Origin: a virus
Reading direction: 5' to 3' (one strand)
DNA: 64,000 nucleotides
Virus record (IMG/VR): IMGVR_UViG_3300047470_000343
Location: 29,786 to 93,785 of that record
The position numbers were made by a program, and so were the translations under genes. The stretch's first letter is position 1. Every line of letters starts with the position of its first letter. The notes under the pieces were generated by a model, which saw nothing but the letters and a program-made list of their open reading frames with translations, did no database searches and was not told where the DNA came from. This document shows, one piece after another, positions 55,301-58,515 of the stretch.

Positions 55301-57620
55301 CGGCGATGTTCTGCCGGGGGATGCCGGAGGTGTCGGCGATGGACTGCGCGGCCTGCACCAGCGGGTTCGGTCGCTCGGTCGGAGCCGCCGGAGCGTCAGG
55401 CTTGGGCGTGGCGGCCTGCTCGTCCAGCCACTTCTGAGCAGCGCGAGCCCGGAGGCTCTTTCGCCTATCCATCAACGGTCCCTCGTGGCCGTTGCCGATT
55501 GCGGCGATCAGCTCGATCCACTTTCGGTCGCGCTCCGGACCAGCCGGGTACTTCCACGATCCGTCGGGGTTGACCATCTCGGGGTCGACCGTGTGACGCA
55601 GGAAGGTGATCGCCGCGCCATCGGAGCGGAACAGAGCGAAGGGCAGCGGGCGACCGGTCTCGACGTCGCGCAGCTCCACGGAGTCGGGGCCGTTGCGGTA
55701 GTCGGAGCCGTGGTTGTGTACGAACGCGATGTCGCCCGCCACGGCACCGGAATGCTTGTTGGCGGCGGCCTCAAGGTTGTCTCGGGCCGAGGACGGAGGG
55801 GCTTGAGAGACGAGCTGCTTCCAGTGCTCGCGCACCTTGTCGTACTCGCTCTGGCCCCCGGCCGGCCGGTGGTACGGCTCGGCCGTACCGGTGTTGGACG
55901 CGGCAGCCACGACCGGCGCGGTCGGAGCCGCAGGGGCCGGAGTCGGGGGGGCCGGGGTGCGCTTCGCGGTCGCGCCCTCGCGCTTCTTCGCCGCCTTGTC
56001 CGCGAAGACCTTCTTCGCATCGACGCTGGCCTGGCGCACCATCTCCTGGCCCTTGGGCGACTCCAGGCGCTGGTGATAGCCGGGGGAGTCCCAGTCGAAC
56101 GGCTTGCCGTCGAGCTGGGCCGCCTCCAGGCGGTTCGCGAAGTCGACCGCTTCGCCCTTGCGGTCCGACATGGCCAGGCGGACACCGCTGCCGGAGACGA
56201 TGACGGCGTATCCGGACTTCCGCTGACCGTCCTTCTCCACGGTCATCTTGGCGATGACGAACCGGCCGCCTCGGGAGAGCTGCGGCTTGTCCAGCTTGGC
56301 GAACAGCGCGGCGGTTTCCCGCTGGTGCCGCTCCTGCGTGGCCTTATTGGTGGTGTACGGCTCCAGGTTGCCCTTCTGCCAGTACTTCTGAAGCTCGTCG
56401 AGGTTCTTGAACAGCTTGCCGCGAGGACCGGAGCTCTCACTGGGGGGAGCGGGGCGCCAGGCCCGAGGGACAAGCGGCTGGATCTTCGGGCGCTTCTTGC
56501 TCGGCGCGGGGATCGGCTCTTCGCCGTGGCTGGTGAAGCGTTCGTGAGCAAGATTCAGGGCGTCGCGCAGGTTGGCGGCGTACCGGGCGACTTCGTCTTG
56601 GCCGTCATCGTGGGCCAGTTCGGAGAGCTTGTCGGCGTCGTCCGCGAGCCATGACAGCCGCTCGACGTCGTCCGGGTCGAGCTGGTTCTTCTTGTCGTCC
56701 CGGACGTCGAATCCGGTGCCCACGTCGGCCAGGTTGTCGTAGAGCTCGTCTGCTTCGGTGTTGTGCCAGTTGGCCGGCCAGACGCCTTCCAGGTCCCCGA
56801 AATACTCCTCGCTGAGGTCGCGTACGGCGCGGCGGGCGTGGCTGGTGTCCCAGAACTGATTGAAGTGGTCGCCCACCTTGGGGCCCCGTGCGCGCAGCGC
56901 ATCCCCGTTGCCCATGAGGTGCCGGGCGTGCTCCGTCTCTCCCTGGTAGTTGTCCATGGGGAGGAGGTCAGAGAAGCGCGGGGTTGCGAGGTTGCCGCGC
57001 CGCGGGGCGGGCAGAGGGTCGCCGTCGTTGTCGTTGATGTGCGACATGGCGCGGCCCTGCGGGACGAGCGGCTGATCGTCGTCGTTCTCCGGGTCGTCGG
57101 GGCCGGCGCCGAGATCCTGGCCCTCGATGTCCTCGCCGATCGGCTGGTCCTGGTCGTCGCGCTCGTGGACGGTGTCCGGGGTCAGGCCGTTGTCGCCGCG
57201 GTCGTTCGCGCCGTGGTTCTTCTCGGGGTCGTCGTCCGTCTCCGGGTCGTGCGGAGCGTGGCCACCGCCGCGGGTCTCGTCGCCGAAGCGCCGTTCGTCC
57301 TCGTCGCGGACCTTGGACTTGCTCTTGGTCGGCGCCGTGCCGTCCGGGCGGCTGACCATGGTCAGCCGCGAAGCGTTGATGCGTGACTGCTGGTGGGTGG
57401 CCAGGTTCTCCACGAGCACGTCACGGCCGCCGAGCGCGCGCAGCACGCGGGCCATGCCGCCGCCCCACATGCGGGCGATGCCGCCCGTCTCAACGAAACG
57501 GCCCTTGGAATCGCGGGGGTGCAGATCCGCGTTCCAGGTGCGGCGCAGCCTCTTGGTTTCGAGGCTGGCGAGGAGGCGGTCTACGGCGCTGGTGATCGGC
57601 ATGCGGCGGACCATGCACAC
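33093..57620 (-). CDS. Giant large polyvalent protein (8175 codons)
   Basis: One uninterrupted frame of 24.5 kb. Domain order by residue: N-terminal segment with HPRDSKGRFV (about 34-43); acidic linker to about 220; several alpha/beta modules and a KOW/SH3-like module to about 1310; a Gly/Arg/Asp-rich bridge (1317-1422) overlapping another gene; an N6-adenine methyltransferase-like domain (about 1445-1760); a DarB-like SF2 helicase (about 2255-2870); disordered linkers; a UvrD-like SF1 helicase (about 3965-4570); repeated SH3-like modules (about 4600-7050); helical regions with a hydrophobic stretch near 7780-7805; and a C-terminal domain (8030-8175) that resembles a degenerate metallopeptidase. 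Large polyvalent proteins of phages are packaged in the head and injected (P1 DarB is the model), to counter host defences. The GTG start at 57620 lacks a clear Shine-Dalgarno sequence; ATGs at 57614 and 57602 are alternatives. Confidence 0.85.
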   Translation of the reverse strand: MCMVRRMPITSAVDRLLASLETKRLRRTWNADLHPRDSKGRFVETGGIARMWGGGMARVLRALGGRDVLVENLATHQQSRINASRLTMVSRPDGTAPTKSKSKVRDEDERRFGDETRGGGHAPHDPETDDDPEKNHGANDRGDNGLTPDTVHERDDQDQPIGEDIEGQDLGAGPDDPENDDDQPLVPQGRAMSHINDNDGDPLPAPRRGNLATPRFSDLLPMDNYQGETEHARHLMGNGDALRARGPKVGDHFNQFWDTSHARRAVRDLSEEYFGDLEGVWPANWHNTEADELYDNLADVGTGFDVRDDKKNQLDPDDVERLSWLADDADKLSELAHDDGQDEVARYAANLRDALNLAHERFTSHGEEPIPAPSKKRPKIQPLVPRAWRPAPPSESSGPRGKLFKNLDELQKYWQKGNLEPYTTNKATQERHQRETAALFAKLDKPQLSRGGRFVIAKMTVEKDGQRKSGYAVIVSGSGVRLAMSDRKGEAVDFANRLEAAQLDGKPFDWDSPGYHQRLESPKGQEMVRQASVDAKKVFADKAAKKREGATAKRTPAPPTPAPAAPTAPVVAAASNTGTAEPYHRPAGGQSEYDKVREHWKQLVSQAPPSSARDNLEAAANKHSGAVAGDIAFVHNHGSDYRNGPDSVELRDVETGRPLPFALFRSDGAAITFLRHTVDPEMVNPDGSWKYPAGPERDRKWIELIAAIGNGHEGPLMDRRKSLRARAAQKWLDEQAATPKPDAPAAPTERPNPLVQAAQSIADTSGIPRQNIAVGHIGPKNDDDSTGGFHKPGNTSELREYWKNGGDPAFDEHRKNMLRAIAANPKWKVTAADHFGFAIVQRGPEEFDVVRAYDGRDIGYTGGAGKGFKSWRDASMFALAVGREVEEPSRPGQEVDWWDPELFRRNPNRVNSWRKDFGQRMDDVRGQWDIDHGDADSYIAKDYAKRQAEQKQPAPAPQNAPEASADGDFPAVGDEVNSPDGVGDVMGVNKDSGSVLVRAERGTRVHPVGDIMRPDGTPYAGKPTQTDAPNPDAPEQNAPQPAPEQATPEKRDWSQEPRKSLDAEYERAVKDWADGDYDDDPEKSARSQAEAEAILAAAQKQDEQAYAQQLARVSLGTPNDNGSIPVTIDGEQGHTSALRGSTGRWKWSRLGYGTRYTSKKSFLTQEAAVADLVREQDKEQADKNRAAADKQAKQDERDLAHMASETAMKQHVLAALREASNQMFPAINDIRELHGEQAARDLAVQAADVLDQYERGELTPSDAISKFRAALDAVQRATRGMDARRNIHVQSLLRTARENVDIALKALADHTQRSNDGGVRGSRSNVLEDVPAQRGGSDADERGAGGVRPGAVGGDRGGDRGSDGRVAAASGGGDGRRGSGQRAEVREDASSGTGAARDGVRDGEGAGHGDEGHAAGGDSGSVAFGTPEQQATAPSFEPPASGETLAPSSPLNRAKANIAAIEILHRLEAENRPATPDEQTELARYSGWGAVPHLFKPRPEGQFAPLAEKLRQLLTDKEWADANDNVLNAHYTDPQIVQQVWAAVEGLGFDGGMVLEPGSGVGNFIGYAPDGAEMTGVEVDPITARIAKALYPHSEVRHESFGDTRAPNGTFDMAIGNVPFGRYKVPDLVHNKGGHSIHNHFILKSLDLTRAGGLVSVITSALTMDGHGKRAESARMEMAEKGELVAAIRLPSGAHQRTAGTPVMTDLLIFKRRDKDKTFTSGRARNGEVKRPSERSQNDPPMWVHSLPTYALPGQTPPKSDVPSEGDEPPVFYNSYFHDHPEQVLGKLAVGSGQHNDHELRADGDGNLLANLDRALKRSVAAAKDMGLGYQAAPENRRKVVLLPPGSARVDGHVQAEPDGTFTQVRDRMVHPFTVPKNQVDEARKLLAVRDTFQSLLAEESRKDADESLIERLRAGLNEQYEAYAAKYGAINRFTWTHRTVTNAETGEQEKKAYRKRAPRGGLFAKDPTMANISPLDEYDDNTKQTTRAAVFTKRQGKFREIAQHADDPQDALAIVMDQDGRLTADGMARVMNTDPEDAVARLLAVRSVDPDTGVEYPLAFRAPDGKLVMAADYLSGNVREKLAEARQAAVDDPQFDLHVEQLERVVPADLSTGEIAAPIGASWIGREPVEQFLRETLGTDQIKVSWQGGALWAVDLPKSARKAMAYRTKDTWSAPGYDAVNIVEAILTNKKIRVTQTVNGKSEYDSKGTEDAEAKAELLREEFTDWLWRDPDRGEKYKRLYNDNFNAMAPRSYDGQRRTIPGLVEWFKPHPHQHAAVARMVNEPSVLLAHEVGAGKTAEMAMGVMELRRLGLVNKAAIVVPGHMLEQFRHEFAELFPESVANNRILTASSDDLAGKGRREFIARAAAGDYDAIILTQTAFESIQMRPEVQEAYITRRLERLREKIFKQQALDGAENDTRLVKRMQNQLKNLEEKLDRKLSGLKDAAGLNFEDMGIDYLVVDEAHMFKNLATPSSIAAIEGANRASDLEMKLEWLRQRSNTGRVVTFATATPVANSIAEVHTMMRYLRPDLLEQLGLMDFDDFASTFAQMVSAVERGADGTFSEKVRLAAFQNVPELLRLWRSFADVKTSEDLDLPVPEVAGGKAVTITMPMSEAQEAYEQQIKARAARLSGGNVDPKEDNYLKLLTDGRLSALDPRLIDPDAGPGNKLPTVADNVTRIYEQTKDAVYPTDPKNDPAPHATPGGLQIVFLDLGTPKDPGKTRKRRKKATSEDADTGDQAAAATDDGNDDETYTDFSTYDELKKLLVARGIPSEKIRFIHEAKDDAAKARLFHEARTGKISVLLGSTAKMGTGTNVQLRAVALHHVDAPWRPADVDQRNGRIIRQGNANEEVAIFQYATERSTDAKFWEAIARKAKFIRQLMRGSLNERVVEDIGKITFDADEASALTAGDPHLIAQAQIKPIVKRLRARFNAHQRSQEGFKRAIRDAEFYAGQAAKYVAALEDAKAKRKPTRGADFNARIGTTDFEGKEGRDEARSALNTTARAILVGGRQGMYNANTPPKVIGQIGGLDVTAKYERVWNTYQGRTEHAVTIDVPAISGSSKTYEEHELVDIDDKPQMLPLMRIEDALASIEGKIAREEGFLSDKQRAAEQATARVGKKFDLTDEYDTANRQLEILNEIMRLKAQPAGGEEDAKRREGQIKALDAELHELMGEQEDVLSQVAARDVNLSPKTPAPPAVTQDDKGQVKFVWPTDEARKAVRDKKLAAKREAFLARVERQQAAPAQSDALTMNESELTGETERLGELIANDEASEADVMRHAGLQREQQRRAKNRSASEPSSKPSGQGGTTMLDPKQVRNDLAQISPDTEPTASDDTGPQPAQKPEQPWQASDFKRGDVIRSSDFDDAREDELRSSIVLDPDYAPGELLVHLPDVDMRDVVAYDEVYRNDGQSTDPNHRDLIEGRTQQLGKDDSSDWGDPEDSPDPNEEFFQNFGSTLITDPADTKPAAEDTPKPEETPAAAAPTSGIPGTGPKPPTPRNTPPKEERPRPARKQADTVRPFANEREWRAGIAGVEGAQGQVTTAAEATWGREIPAPARSLRDNVFQAIAAQESGDTDDTASALGAAHEDAQRLRNRLTESDRQGMAEPLDNFLRVTDDYLARHAVTVEKRRREDAQRDRIEREAQEQFRRSLTGTPAPAPETPAEEPTTNETEPPAAPNQPAAASGPTPAPSAADDGEVGSLFTANKADNSAALGSLRARYEEQFGGQARGRVAQLSDELFTFLDQQWGEAAGDVFGPASETALHLADALHDQEMTPEERSGRFGVQVGAVQRELRARRDRLSQPEREEQPAPEPVPAPAAGTGTGGSAPQRQRTAPSDARPVPATPPADMEGGQIGEEIDTLDEQIEPLKDATDSVDLAYRLRLEQRRFELEEEERRRWKPTVERDEDGKVIPRKRGDVIRDRLAGYGLNDAEATGLVHRVEDLPAAKAGGYSDEDWARIDAAAAANESYPPTEEQGIIIDGAARRGLNMAVMALAGTGKSSTLKMLSHRMPGKKIVYLAFNRSVANEAREAQARGEYAKNLTASTANGYAAKVADKRLNNRLPNHKKGGFKKLSAQQIADRMRWYDTVKAGNRDLAPGGAATVAELMIKTWAKSADAEMGPQHITGAKTAQEARDLFNAVKPLADRMWANLSDPTKGDADEDLPMDFDYIVKMWAVGGFKIDADTLFWDEAQDVNPVMEGVVRAAIDQGVQVVAVGDSNQAIYGFRGASDALSKLPVDARATLTQSFRFGPAVANVGNRFLRLLGTRMRLKGFDRKDSRLGNIKPGDETMVIARTNAGVALAAVEGLAAGRTIAVSGGVKDLQEFVTAARTLAKGERTSHAELARFNGKSYEDILEEVNSDPELQQLKSLFALLEKHSDEIDKLMESGAQAAETENVGGRVWVTLDWNDPKVDQLKRWLGDGKTNGVGKLLYDRESRRYYYEPGKRTESFTKNGRTINYQVDNKLSLEDAKAKIDAHLAKLYPQEDTGGGRLVDEKKPHDLLVTTAHKSKGLESERVRIADDFRGPEYDDNGHIKWDTVPEDEDLRVAYVAVTRATDVLDSGSLGWVFEAVNDDDPTQPPTGEYRRDWVLDDFKPGDRINFQEEDGTGRVGEVARLDGPGLIARYDVDGQQREQYISTAQVQRRNGQDRPQLPVASEDELNQAVAEGRYPSAGGDAPVKLDAGQVRNDLAALKTPEAAPKAPADDIIAGNEEPPGPDATPYEVERYRRRFDIAYKVGYYVDYRNHDGQTVTARVVGTHGNPILRDSSGNEFQANPDWYADHFIAVRADDGSALPRPAWADTLPEGFRAVSPDEIQPGHVIRLGSSGDPLWGSRFVMSAKTDADGHTSLYTAVLNTQGGGGTGYDPRQLVTLDETEESRQAAEEALRRSDVKESAKLRGITLPKELPASTIAKPDREAPESSTAPEWNNGDWVVTPNGEGRVILAEDGKVVVLDGGGAPRTYEPRQLSMPGETRTAEHDAPTSQETARAEKRQQDLESAQSPEGLGLFYGARLANLDLEEGRGQVLDEDGNAVGWIRRRGTVWHGQDARGGQTAGGTAQSDSDPLYGPREAAQAVDSNRRDSGMRVALKDTAWRHLRPEEGSDIVQYSELSDVQREEFFKLVKDWEKSSDPELSEAAKHWGQGGLNYQQMNRLAQEAAATADSVDASTPEGRRRQAVLRRLADKIRAQASRAWHSWQTMPPPGEPDVPRDVDAPDWVPYGHRETSEAGTPVKLDAAQVRQELTDLNGGDSSPAANGDQGEAGSETEAGGETISPDQARLNDYVRVEVSDTVDRIRVHEGYLLANPRKGKGHRPRHGDYDAWILYLGTGPNQSPGRGNQVDIPADQKIQRLPAPEAPALGPVDMESVKPGQYIRVTVPDADGSEVTREGYVVSSSARRDGPRRDDPVMSWTVHIADTPHAAYEQDDVIEVPAGHEVERMAPPGPVPELEIPDVPGLDLSQYTRDDQESVDEYRKWAGVWANPAPDGPRNALLDRVKNMPGPAYMPLSPKGAPQWIGSAGDAFPLDQFDENARHLLAQYDGDQRDFLAGHAASMREATQRLAGEFRAASREIMLPRIATRSGLKDAAEKLNARWAEDSEQIRQVVPDQIAAAVVDADRHGLTEQQVKDFLVGVAGGDDPEQKANGLTGAFPEVRRSLISARDDVTSYYAGFHAWRGQDDDQSFAGYHHYNARRSALGAEYVPVADPRTGSGQLIVGEAELPDGMRWTRLQNLKPGDLYRPARGWFRNENRFDGLGAVHRVINLHADGKEGRTRTTSLSTGSHTEHPGDWVVHLTAPEPALRKKANAAVRDQWVQREIEEDDRKWEAAQAISRRPEGEAADVASLKEGERLRVRGSSEFLGGIYVAEGDLLQPPERAQMWRNGTQVDGWRLAVSTRGHAGDDIYVADGESDEWAERLSPKSNTAAPDDAPNPEATDTTAGVAPDAAPKSDAPGTGDPNTDAPETDKPQTDESQTDEPGTDEPNTDESENDNNDEERDRRRRRRNGLGNGVPSGGGGGGLPGGPGMGLPNFPDGSTPSTGSGRDRGDGSGRTPTGTRQADNANPAAELPDEYAALRQRYDGDMVPASEIEVGDWVHIVGADQIYNEPEHLVGRVLHTRQFNGGVRIEVESRDPLKGGDAVQRESASLYDGELAERLPEGNPGREDTSDLKRRMETWEERASASRVPAPEGWQAVDGSRIQPRIGDRFRIVSRRDGKNTQHMNVVVDRSADWQGDGYWGVKNQPRRFHPRDIVAIPEGADVQYRDYVPEPGESTPQRPERTPSVPDISDEPRAEIVNPDEPQRGDRVRVETQNTAGNKVTREGFLLAPAREVTATRDGERLKAWRLHLSDNPDAKPNVRNGVTILRDDKVARLPDTDAPAAGGADVPREGVATPVGGQDGASSSNSPSAGGSDAPGAGDGQGAAPAGDAPAPTSQYGINAAHSTGQAGSVDGRRIPTHKELEQYETGENRIISEEGERALFGSPERMQELAAQGFTPSPKLVSDHGREEVWRNGRLIGSLRAPHTVGFYMTPPEERWEGEMPLGTYFHPGTFSTRDAAIAHLVLRDMEQGAPDLSIVHPDIAWDFERLNPGNAFPPEKEGLRGLETLNDNPADMERYGAIRAMVDTLGRGETISGNVADDLDHLHDELRWLDATHYTYQPADLKHTHILGPGWLADEIREYLDVLRPEDPRAMHHETSKARAAKQFLTTLVDQGGMGRAESVPVTDLREGDIVHLNGRITDRYPGATSDRTGYVVGEPRPASITINKKRQKALRITVADSQARGHDLSGHTFVIPIGDNAQRLMSADDVNVPVDQYKYGRQVGETPEVTPQRATDASANTPAPAKDRPAPEANTPAPAPAEDRPAPEAETSAPAPAEERPAPAQAPASPQSPAADSPQQTADDTAEPERPAVPEPVGGRPAEWVKVSDINVGDVVRIDGITKGGTARTLAGYVTDGPTQVPTVRARRVQDMVRVLIAETPDGSTKRESVWVHPDATAARATRESGDESTTVQTGADSDVLTGRIADRVATDGGGNGLFPGSVVTDDDGREGVVVGANAAGVRVQFGDDRTDDAHEPSTLNVIDGGAARPSGWTSDGHRVEVGNWVSDRDGNMLGTVEELDGDTATVATTEGMKPMPVTDLRVIGDTADNGQDGEQGAPRREEPITSREPAPPVEPVTGPTVDPELAPEERDAVADRGTAPGDAPDAQQGAARIARDLPVTPGQASAVAEGLRQNADSSTAEGRAAKRAADRLDQAAGQTGASDDGGMTTEARYLSTGDVIVAPVNGEPSRLLIVEGIRSADGKTVDLLLANADGRFIRQSVSARAPFQPLPYDGSFEGGGVTDQADRRIAKATELKPGDHLVFGTGHNGSDWFTRKVQSVDVGDKEVTVEIEGVAGGPPSTKTFQILAGVLPESATVMDRERPAAAWFAANLGRLTGETPSTPAPDTGSAPAGRPEPGTVGSVGVGDTIALPDETNPDEMASYRVTDVQDAPGGVRVLTVEDGNGQRSERTMAAGDPLYQLPEPQVPADDDDEARDPNAGLDTAAFTADYGDWVARAVVDAAVEGTQTPGSIHQLREQIAANITAGALRSAMRRLRQDAVAVVDGSGITGDERERLLAELRRTAMSSRADAVQAAVQTLNDLEPLDGESPEDTAARAADLLRLIPESMRNRPETDEPDVDTNAGTTDADGDLGETTGDTEPETGEGSRVDDEVQGHVDGALGEALRDADTGPLTPERRAEIVARLAQRMADSRDGAAQRIAAQLPEGERPGVLARIKAALAQIARRIMELVAAFLKAIAAAVAYPFKAINRFRKALVRRVRSWPETRRLRRIAAAARSLPRHGDGMSLADQVAHWARLLPAPGHFGQVSRRRRWYRPATRSSLAAGQLPGVQDGTGWTMDRAADRGPGRYALRHLAAVRAAGTDVDADVVARLMAAAPELGDDPHGTVRHARRYQDRAEARVRNLRAVAAGQGAPDLGPEIAAAQVEAQHARQEADRLHQAYTAALPGAVRDTLAQVREMGPGGRNRLTLSHNSDQAAARALADAAGYVPREWLADRTARFVTAVDGDAGSYDADSGTATVADLGDGGRGTAVNALVAHLQRSYPDLVAAQEVFGFTRTHTGRPGARRSALDALLERLFGGRAEDVTDDQIVARGLATMFSGDWYRDDDLRAFLLGLLATR
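36770..41800 (-). other. Giant protein, repeated SH3-like modules
   Basis: At least six copies of a 20-25-residue beta unit with the pattern GD-hydrophobic-V-R-V, a variable loop, then a Gly-Tyr/Phe strand. Examples are GQYIRVTVPDADGSEVTREG, GDRVRVETQNTAGNKVTREG and GDVVRIDGITKGGTARTLAG. They are separated by Pro/Ala/Thr-rich linkers and alpha modules, and may bind peptide or nucleic acid, or simply give reach. Confidence 0.6.
43910..45728 (-). other. Giant protein, UvrD-like SF1 helicase
   Basis: All SF1A motifs are in order: Walker A ALAGTGKSSTLK (about 3990), DEAQD (about 4188), VAVGDSNQAIYGFRGA (about 4220), LTQSFRF, VTTAHKSKGLESERV (about 4505) and RVAYVAVTRA (about 4543). It should be an active ATP-dependent 3'-5' DNA translocase. 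Confidence 0.9.
49010..50855 (-). other. Giant protein, DarB-like SF2 helicase
   Basis: PHPHQHAAVARM Q-like motif, Walker A AHEVGAGKT (about 2290), DEAH (about 2460), FATATPVANS motif III, and LLGSTAKMGTGTNVQ plus DQRNGRIIRQG (about 2833) as motifs V and VI. A long coiled coil (about 2410-2445) is inserted between motifs I and II, as in other phage and plasmid antirestriction helicases. Confidence 0.9.
52340..53288 (-). other. Giant protein, N6-adenine DNA methyltransferase-like domain
   Basis: It begins with the DarB-type lead-in RAKANIAAIEILHRLEAENR and YSGWG. SAM-binding motif I is LEPGSGVGNFIG (about 1553). The catalytic NPPF-type motif reads NVPFGRY (about 1615), so the central Pro is Val. 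This variant is common in DarB-like proteins and leaves activity uncertain. Confidence 0.85.
53354..53671 (-). CDS. Out-of-frame 105-aa gene inside the giant frame
   Basis: It starts at GTG with AGAGGAG eight bases upstream, the best Shine-Dalgarno site seen in the giant gene. The protein is a normal globular mixture: MAYEDLVRTFWKTYRPSEVA, then a helix rich in Ala/Glu, then TDEWLPPLVAGTDVVDRANE and a Met/Glu-rich tail. In the same stretch the giant frame gives only Gly/Arg/Asp-rich low complexity, the usual look of a shadow frame. The start and length suggest a real gene between two LPP segments, which the giant frame crosses because it meets no stop. The family is not recognised. Confidence 0.65.
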   Translation of the reverse strand: MAYEDLVRTFWKTYRPSEVAAMPTNAALEEFARERSAEIVAAIEDLTDEWLPPLVAGTDVVDRANERKSVKMRARERVLHEMVYGMEKEPGTETKDMPPVEIPAL

Positions 57621-57628
57621 CGGGGGTG

Positions 57629-57643
57629 GTTAGTGTCGCGGGC
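57629..57643 (-). promoter_or_regulatory. Intergenic box, copy 15
   Basis: GTTAGTGTCGCGGGC on the plus strand, only eight bases before the GTG start of the giant gene. If this is a promoter, the transcript must begin close to that start or at a later ATG. Confidence 0.6.
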
Positions 57644-57673
57644 TCGATTTCTGGCCCGTGGCCTGCGGCGGTG

Positions 57674-57889
57674 CTACATCGTCTCGTTCAAGATGTGGAG
57701 CAGGAACCAGCCGCTGAATCCCGTCCACCCGATGGTGAAGGCGGCTCTGCCGAGCTTCGAGGTCCGGACGTGGAAGAGCCGTCGGACGTTCTCGCTGAGG
57801 GTGTCGTCGTCCTGGCGGTTGATCAGCGCCCACGTCTCGTACAGGGCGAATACGGAGGTCCACGCAGACCAGACGAGCCAGCTTTTCAT
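57674..57889 (-). CDS. Small two-helix membrane protein
   Basis: The 71-aa protein starts with MKSWLVWSAWTSVFALYETW and overlaps the nuclease stop (ATGA). Two hydrophobic segments (about 3-20 and 50-67) flank a charged loop (INRQDDDTLSENVRRLFHVR). It lies between the nuclease and the giant gene. It may sit in the host membrane during injection or assembly, but no family is recognised. Confidence 0.7.
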   Translation of the reverse strand: MKSWLVWSAWTSVFALYETWALINRQDDDTLSENVRRLFHVRTSKLGRAAFTIGWTGFSGWFLLHILNETM

Positions 57890-58515
57890 GATGTCGTCTC
57901 CATCGCTGAGGAGGGCAGGGGGCGGGGGCCGGTGCCGTCGTACGGGGCGGCGAGGCCGGCGTTCATCAGTGCGCGAATGAGGTCGTGGCCGTAGGGGGTC
58001 GCGATGGTGGCGAGGTAGCGGCCGTACTTCTCCCGGCGCTCGGTGTCGACGGTGAACGCGGGCCCGTGCTTGGCGACCCAGTCGCGGACCCAGTCGGCGG
58101 CGTGCTTCCCGGCGTCGGTGTTCTTCTCGGCGGTGTTGATGCCGAGGAGCCGGACGCGTTCGTAGGCGCGGAGTTCGAACCCGAGGTCGATGGCGAGGTC
58201 GAGGGTGTCTCCGTCGATGACGCGGGTGATGCTCGTGGTGTAGGTGTGCGGCGCCGGGGCGTCGGTGAGGGTCGCGAGATAGCGGCCCTTGGCGTCGCGG
58301 GTGGTCTGGACGGTGAGCGCGCCTCCGCCGGCCTTCAGGTGCGCGCGGGCCCATGCGGCGGCCTTCTTCGGGTCGTCGGTGGCCGTGTCCGCCGTGGCGA
58401 TGGCGGCCAGGCGGACGCGTTGGGTCAGGTGCAGGTCGAACCCGAGGTCGATGTCGAGATCGAGGGCGCCCGCGCGGCCGAGGCTGAGGATGGTGGTGCG
58501 GTAGGTGTGCATCAC
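57886..58515 (-). CDS. Tandem staphylococcal-nuclease-fold protein
   Basis: The 209-aa protein has two SNase-like units. The second (about 90-195) keeps the thermonuclease pattern: TRVIDGDTLDLAIDLGFELR, RVRLLGINTAE and REKYGRYLAT; the Asp after the Ile-Leu-Gly strand is Asn. The first (about 3-85) repeats the same framework (LDLDIDLGFDLHLTQRVRLA, KGRYLATL) but lacks the VIDGDT metal site, so it is degenerate. No signal peptide is present. It overlaps the portal stop and the next gene start, so it is made with head proteins. It may degrade host or superinfecting DNA, or be packaged. Confidence 0.82.
   Translation of the reverse strand: MMHTYRTTILSLGRAGALDLDIDLGFDLHLTQRVRLAAIATADTATDDPKKAAAWARAHLKAGGGALTVQTTRDAKGRYLATLTDAPAPHTYTTSITRVIDGDTLDLAIDLGFELRAYERVRLLGINTAEKNTDAGKHAADWVRDWVAKHGPAFTVDTERREKYGRYLATIATPYGHDLIRALMNAGLAAPYDGTGPRPLPSSAMETTS

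Noticed and set aside
43167-56654. A 13.5-kb plus-strand open frame (about 4495 codons) opposite the giant gene
   Set aside because: It has Val/Arg/Leu/Gly/Asp-rich low complexity throughout, no domain or motif, and codon positions that mirror the minus-strand gene, which has clear helicase motifs. It is an antisense shadow of a GC-rich gene.
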